Assembly: GCF_002086795.1 (NCBI RefSeq)
Contig: NZ_MVIM01000009.1
Location: 1-64,000 of the forward strand
Source of the DNA: Mycolicibacterium tusciae
GTDB taxonomy: Bacteria > Actinomycetota > Actinomycetes > Mycobacteriales > Mycobacteriaceae
Reading direction: 5' to 3'
Length of the DNA: 64,000 nt
This document shows, one piece after another, positions 63,273-64,000 of the stretch. The notes below the pieces were generated by a model. That model searched no databases. It saw nothing but the letters and a program-made list of their open reading frames with translations, and was not told the DNA's origin. Numbering within the stretch: the stretch's first letter is position 1; every line of letters starts with the position of its first letter. The position numbers and the translations under genes were made by a program.

Positions 63273-63336
63273 AGGCTATGGATGTGACTCACGGCGCTGA
63301 GGAGGCTTTGGTCCCTGATCATCAGCCTTAAGTCCC
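63273..63336 (-). promoter_or_regulatory. Tandem DosR-like promoter for arcDABC
   Basis: Minus-strand boxes GGGACTTAAGGCTG (63323-63336) and GGGACCAAAGCCTC (63302-63315) start 21 bp apart. TAGCCT (63273-63278) begins 37 nt after the proximal box. arcD starts 53 nt further on at 63220. The boxes lie inside the 3' end of the upstream gene. Confidence 0.72.
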
Positions 63337-63947
63337 ACGCCCAACGCGGAGGTGTCGGGTGCTGAGGACCCTTCGGCATTGGCCGCGATCTGTCGAAGGG
63401 TGGCCCGCAGGACGTGGCCGACGAACGGCCGGATCAGGCGCCAGTAGCGCAGAAACCGGCGACGGGAGTCGGGATCTGTTGTCACCGTGCGACATTCGTA
63501 AGTGAGCAGCGTCGCAGAGGTGCCGTAGGGCAGCACGGAGAAGTTCGCGGCGATCTTTCCCCAACCAGGTTCGTTGAAACCACGGAAGTCAGCGACCGGC
63601 ACATCGAGCCACTCGATGGTGGGCTTCCAGAATCTGCCGATGGCGCCGAAGGCGATCTCGCGGTTCGAGCGTTCGCCGAGGAACGTCCAGCCCGGCAGTC
63701 CCATGTCCGTGGCGATGATGATCTTGGGCGCGGTCGGCACAGCGTGGCCCGTGAGTCGGGCCGGCAGCCCTCGTATCCACATCGACGCGTCCAGCAGCGG
63801 CGAGTGAACGGTGAGTAGGTCGAGTTCGCGTGCCGCGGCGAATGTTGCAGCCGGACCGGCCGCTACCACCATGTGCTCGGCAATCACGGCGTCGTAGGCG
63901 GGCATCGCCGAGTCGATGAGAAGTGGCCCGTAATCAGAGGTGGTCAT
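63276..63947 (-). CDS. SRPBCC-like protein of unknown function
   Basis: 223 aa. The middle (FWKPTIEWLDVPVADFRGFNEPGWGKIAANFSVLPYGTSATLLTYECRT) resembles SRPBCC/START-type lipid- or ligand-binding proteins, but family is uncertain. The last 40 residues are disordered and overlie the arc promoter. ATG 63947 is preferred to 63956 because GACCAT (63955-63960) ends 8 nt upstream and lies 37 nt from a DosR-like box, predicting a leaderless mRNA. Confidence 0.6.
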   Translation of the reverse strand: MTTSDYGPLLIDSAMPAYDAVIAEHMVVAAGPAATFAAARELDLLTVHSPLLDASMWIRGLPARLTGHAVPTAPKIIIATDMGLPGWTFLGERSNREIAFGAIGRFWKPTIEWLDVPVADFRGFNEPGWGKIAANFSVLPYGTSATLLTYECRTVTTDPDSRRRFLRYWRLIRPFVGHVLRATLRQIAANAEGSSAPDTSALGVGLKADDQGPKPPQRRESHP

Positions 63948-63954
63948 GAGGTCC

Positions 63955-63997
63955 ATGGTCGACGGGCAGGCCGGACAGACCTAGGGTCCATGGTCCC
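63955..63997 (-). promoter_or_regulatory. DosR-like promoter at right edge
   Basis: GGGACCATGGACCC (minus strand, 63984-63997) is near-palindromic. GACCAT (63955-63960) begins 37 nt after its first base. A tandem partner, if present, would lie outside the window. Confidence 0.6.
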
Positions 63998-64000
63998 CGC

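Noticed and set aside
63221-63379. N-terminal extension of arcD
   Set aside because: It would cover the DosR-like promoter; ATG 63220 has a ribosome-binding site and starts the APC fold.
1-64000. tRNA, rRNA, CRISPR, transposase or phage genes
   Set aside because: No tandem short repeats with spacers, no transposase or integrase motifs and no cloverleaf sequence were noticed by reading; a dedicated search could still find a tRNA.

Overview
The window is high-GC DNA from a mycobacterium, most probably a fast-growing environmental species (Mycolicibacterium type). The evidence is the presence of a DosR/DevR regulator, a CYP125 steroid hydroxylase with an igr-like operon, two mycofactocin-type dehydrogenases, an Rv0203-type hemophore-like protein, and many GTG starts lying 6-8 nt after a TAnnnT hexamer (leaderless transcripts). 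No rRNA, tRNA, CRISPR array, insertion sequence or phage gene was seen.

Positions 1-26700 are general metabolism. They hold a DsbA-like oxidoreductase and FGGY kinase; a manganese catalase; a zinc-ribbon SDR; a minus-strand operon of aldehyde dehydrogenase, two mycofactocin-type SDRs and a CMD protein, divergent from a TetR regulator; a membrane Ser/Thr kinase with a thioesterase; and an igr-like steroid side-chain operon (two FadE, two MaoC-type hydratases, Ltp2-like aldolase, DUF35, FadD) that converges on CYP125 and a molybdopterin oxidoreductase. A hemophore-like protein, a DUF1906 protein, a serine hydrolase and a frameshifted zinc-type dehydrogenase follow.

Positions 26700-64000 are a DosR (dormancy/hypoxia) super-island. 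It contains dosR, eleven double-domain universal stress proteins, two Acg-type nitroreductases, Rv1733c-, Rv2004c- and Rv0079-like genes, a pfkB kinase, an MgtE-like transporter, a Ddn-like protein, a pyruvate dehydrogenase E1-E2 set with acyl carrier protein and acetyl-CoA synthetase, and a complete arginine deiminase operon (arcDABC). A TrcRS-like two-component system and a broken doxX lie at its left edge. DosS is not in the window.

The most striking signal is regulatory. About 16 DosR-like palindromes (GGGACTWWAGTCCC type) lie in front of these genes, often as tandem pairs 21-23 bp apart. At most loci a TAnnnT-like -10 hexamer, frequently exactly TAGCGT, begins 37-38 nt after the first base of the proximal box. 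In several cases the start codon lies 6-8 nt after that hexamer, which predicts leaderless mRNAs. One palindrome has no gene; it flanks a long nested hairpin that may be a DosR-controlled small RNA. Together the genes suggest coordinated hypoxic metabolism: ATP from arginine, pyruvate/acetate to acetyl-CoA, ribosome hibernation, redox enzymes and ATP-sensing stress proteins.
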